Assembly: GCA_026162565.1 (NCBI GenBank)
Contig: JAOEIQ010000005.1
Coordinates: 124,001 to 188,000 of the forward strand
DNA length: 64,000 nucleotides
Source of the DNA: Flavobacteriaceae bacterium NBU2973
GTDB taxonomy: Bacteria > Bacteroidota > Bacteroidia > Flavobacteriales > Flavobacteriaceae
Direction of reading: 5' to 3'
The notes beneath the pieces are model-generated. The model was not told the DNA's origin. It did not search any database and worked only from the letters and a program-made list of their open reading frames with translations. Shown one piece after another: positions 63,510 to 64,000 of this stretch. Within the stretch, counting starts at the first letter, position 1, and the number at the start of each line of letters is the position of its first letter. The position numbers and the translations under genes were made by a program.

Positions 63510-64000
63510 ATGAAAACCAAACTACTTATACTATTTTCACTATTCAGTTATGTATTGTCTTTTAGTCAGTCTAAAGTTAGTGGATATATTTATGATGAGG
63601 CTAATGAGCCTGTAGCGTTTGCTAATGTCTTATTTAAAGATTCTTCTGAGGGTGCAATTACTGATGAAAATGGAAAATTTTATTTAGAATCTGATGAAAC
63701 TTGGGATACTTTAATTATTTCGTTTATTGGTTATGAAACTCTAGAGTTGCCTCTAACTAAAAAAGTTACTTACGATATAAAATTAAACTTAAAAGAAGAA
63801 TCTGCAGAATTAGATGCTGTCGTAATTGTTTCTGGAAAACAGTCAAAAAAAGATAATCCAGCTATTGACATTCTTCGAAAAATATGGGCTAAAAAACGCC
63901 AAAATGGCTTAAACAAGTTCAAACAATATCAATACGATAAGTATGAAAAAATAGAGTTTGATCTCAATACTATTGATAGCAATCTGATAAACAGTAAATT
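63510..64000 (+). CDS. CarboxypepD_reg-like/DUF5686-type outer-membrane protein, N-terminal part
   Basis: Only the first 163 codons lie in the window; the frame is open to the end. There is a signal peptide (about 1-20, ending SFSQ), then a carboxypeptidase regulatory-like domain (about 23-105), recognisable by VSGYIYDEANEPVAFANVLF and ITDENGKFYLES. The next segment, NPAIDILRKIWAKKRQNG, followed by YQYDKYEKIEFDLN, is the usual start of the DUF5686 family of predicted barrel proteins. I chose the ATG at 63510; an in-frame ATG at 63495 would add five residues. The function is not known. Confidence 0.75.
   Translation, partial: MKTKLLILFSLFSYVLSFSQSKVSGYIYDEANEPVAFANVLFKDSSEGAITDENGKFYLESDETWDTLIISFIGYETLELPLTKKVTYDIKLNLKEESAELDAVVIVSGKQSKKDNPAIDILRKIWAKKRQNGLNKFKQYQYDKYEKIEFDLNTIDSNLINSK

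Overview
The window is AT-rich chromosomal DNA of a marine-type Flavobacteriaceae bacterium (Bacteroidetes). Supporting signs are type IX secretion (T9SS) C-terminal sorting domains, promoters of the TTG/TAnnTTTG type, a LytTR two-component pair, a FolK-deoxynucleoside kinase fusion, a two-component-propeller/Y_Y_Y regulator, SpaIIless lipoprotein signals ending in Cys, and a tRNA gene without encoded CCA. The genus cannot be fixed from the sequence alone; Formosa, Winogradskyella and Olleya are plausible relatives.

Layout. 1-8.5 kb: end of pdxJ, an alpha/beta hydrolase, a small holin-like membrane protein, the proteostasis block tig-clpP-clpX, a PD40 propeller protein, a GH3-family acyl-adenylating enzyme and a DUF2797 protein. 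8.5-35.3 kb: a large beta-glucan (very probably beta-1,3-glucan/laminarin) utilisation locus. It begins with a membrane-anchored propeller/LuxR-HTH regulator. Operon 1 (11637-18055) encodes a clan GH-A hydrolase fused to what looks like an outer-membrane beta-barrel, a CBM/Ig lipoprotein, a GH16 lipoprotein and a PKD lipoprotein. Operon 2 (18157-29060) encodes a cytosolic GH149/GH94-like phosphorylase, four GH17 enzymes (one lipoprotein, three cytosolic), a GH30 lipoprotein and a GPH-type sugar symporter. A giant VCBS/FG-GAP lipoprotein, a T9SS-exported CBM protein and a LacI regulator follow. No SusC/SusD pair lies in the locus. The inferred flow is: surface attack by GH16 and the GH-barrel protein, trimming by GH17/GH30 lipoproteins, import by the symporter, then cytosolic phosphorolysis and hydrolysis.

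35.3-42.3 kb: a YyaL-type thioredoxin-fold lipoprotein, two tandem hairpin units that look like small RNAs on the minus strand, a T9SS propeller protein, a TPR histidine kinase with a LytTR response regulator, and tRNA-Leu(UAA) and tRNA-Gly(GCC). A 40-bp perfect direct repeat (37412-37451 and 42091-42130) brackets this TCS segment and doubles as the tRNA-Leu terminator.

42.4-64 kb: housekeeping genes: mutS, an rRNA/tRNA methyltransferase, an HNH nuclease, folK-dNK, a queuosine-precursor transporter, an AsmA protein, rpsU, a LysE exporter, fabD-lspA, an FAD oxidoreductase, a 2TM-dihydrofolate reductase fusion, a tandem TonB-C protein, thyA, a CNT nucleoside transporter whose signal peptide is shifted out of frame at a 7-A run, a bifunctional nuclease, etfB-etfA, pdhB and the start of a CarboxypepD_reg/DUF5686-like protein cut by the window end. 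Short palindromic intergenic repeats occur near 47.5, 57.7 and 61.4 kb, and one such repeat seems to have been absorbed into the coding sequence of mutS. No insertion sequence, integrase, prophage or CRISPR array was seen.
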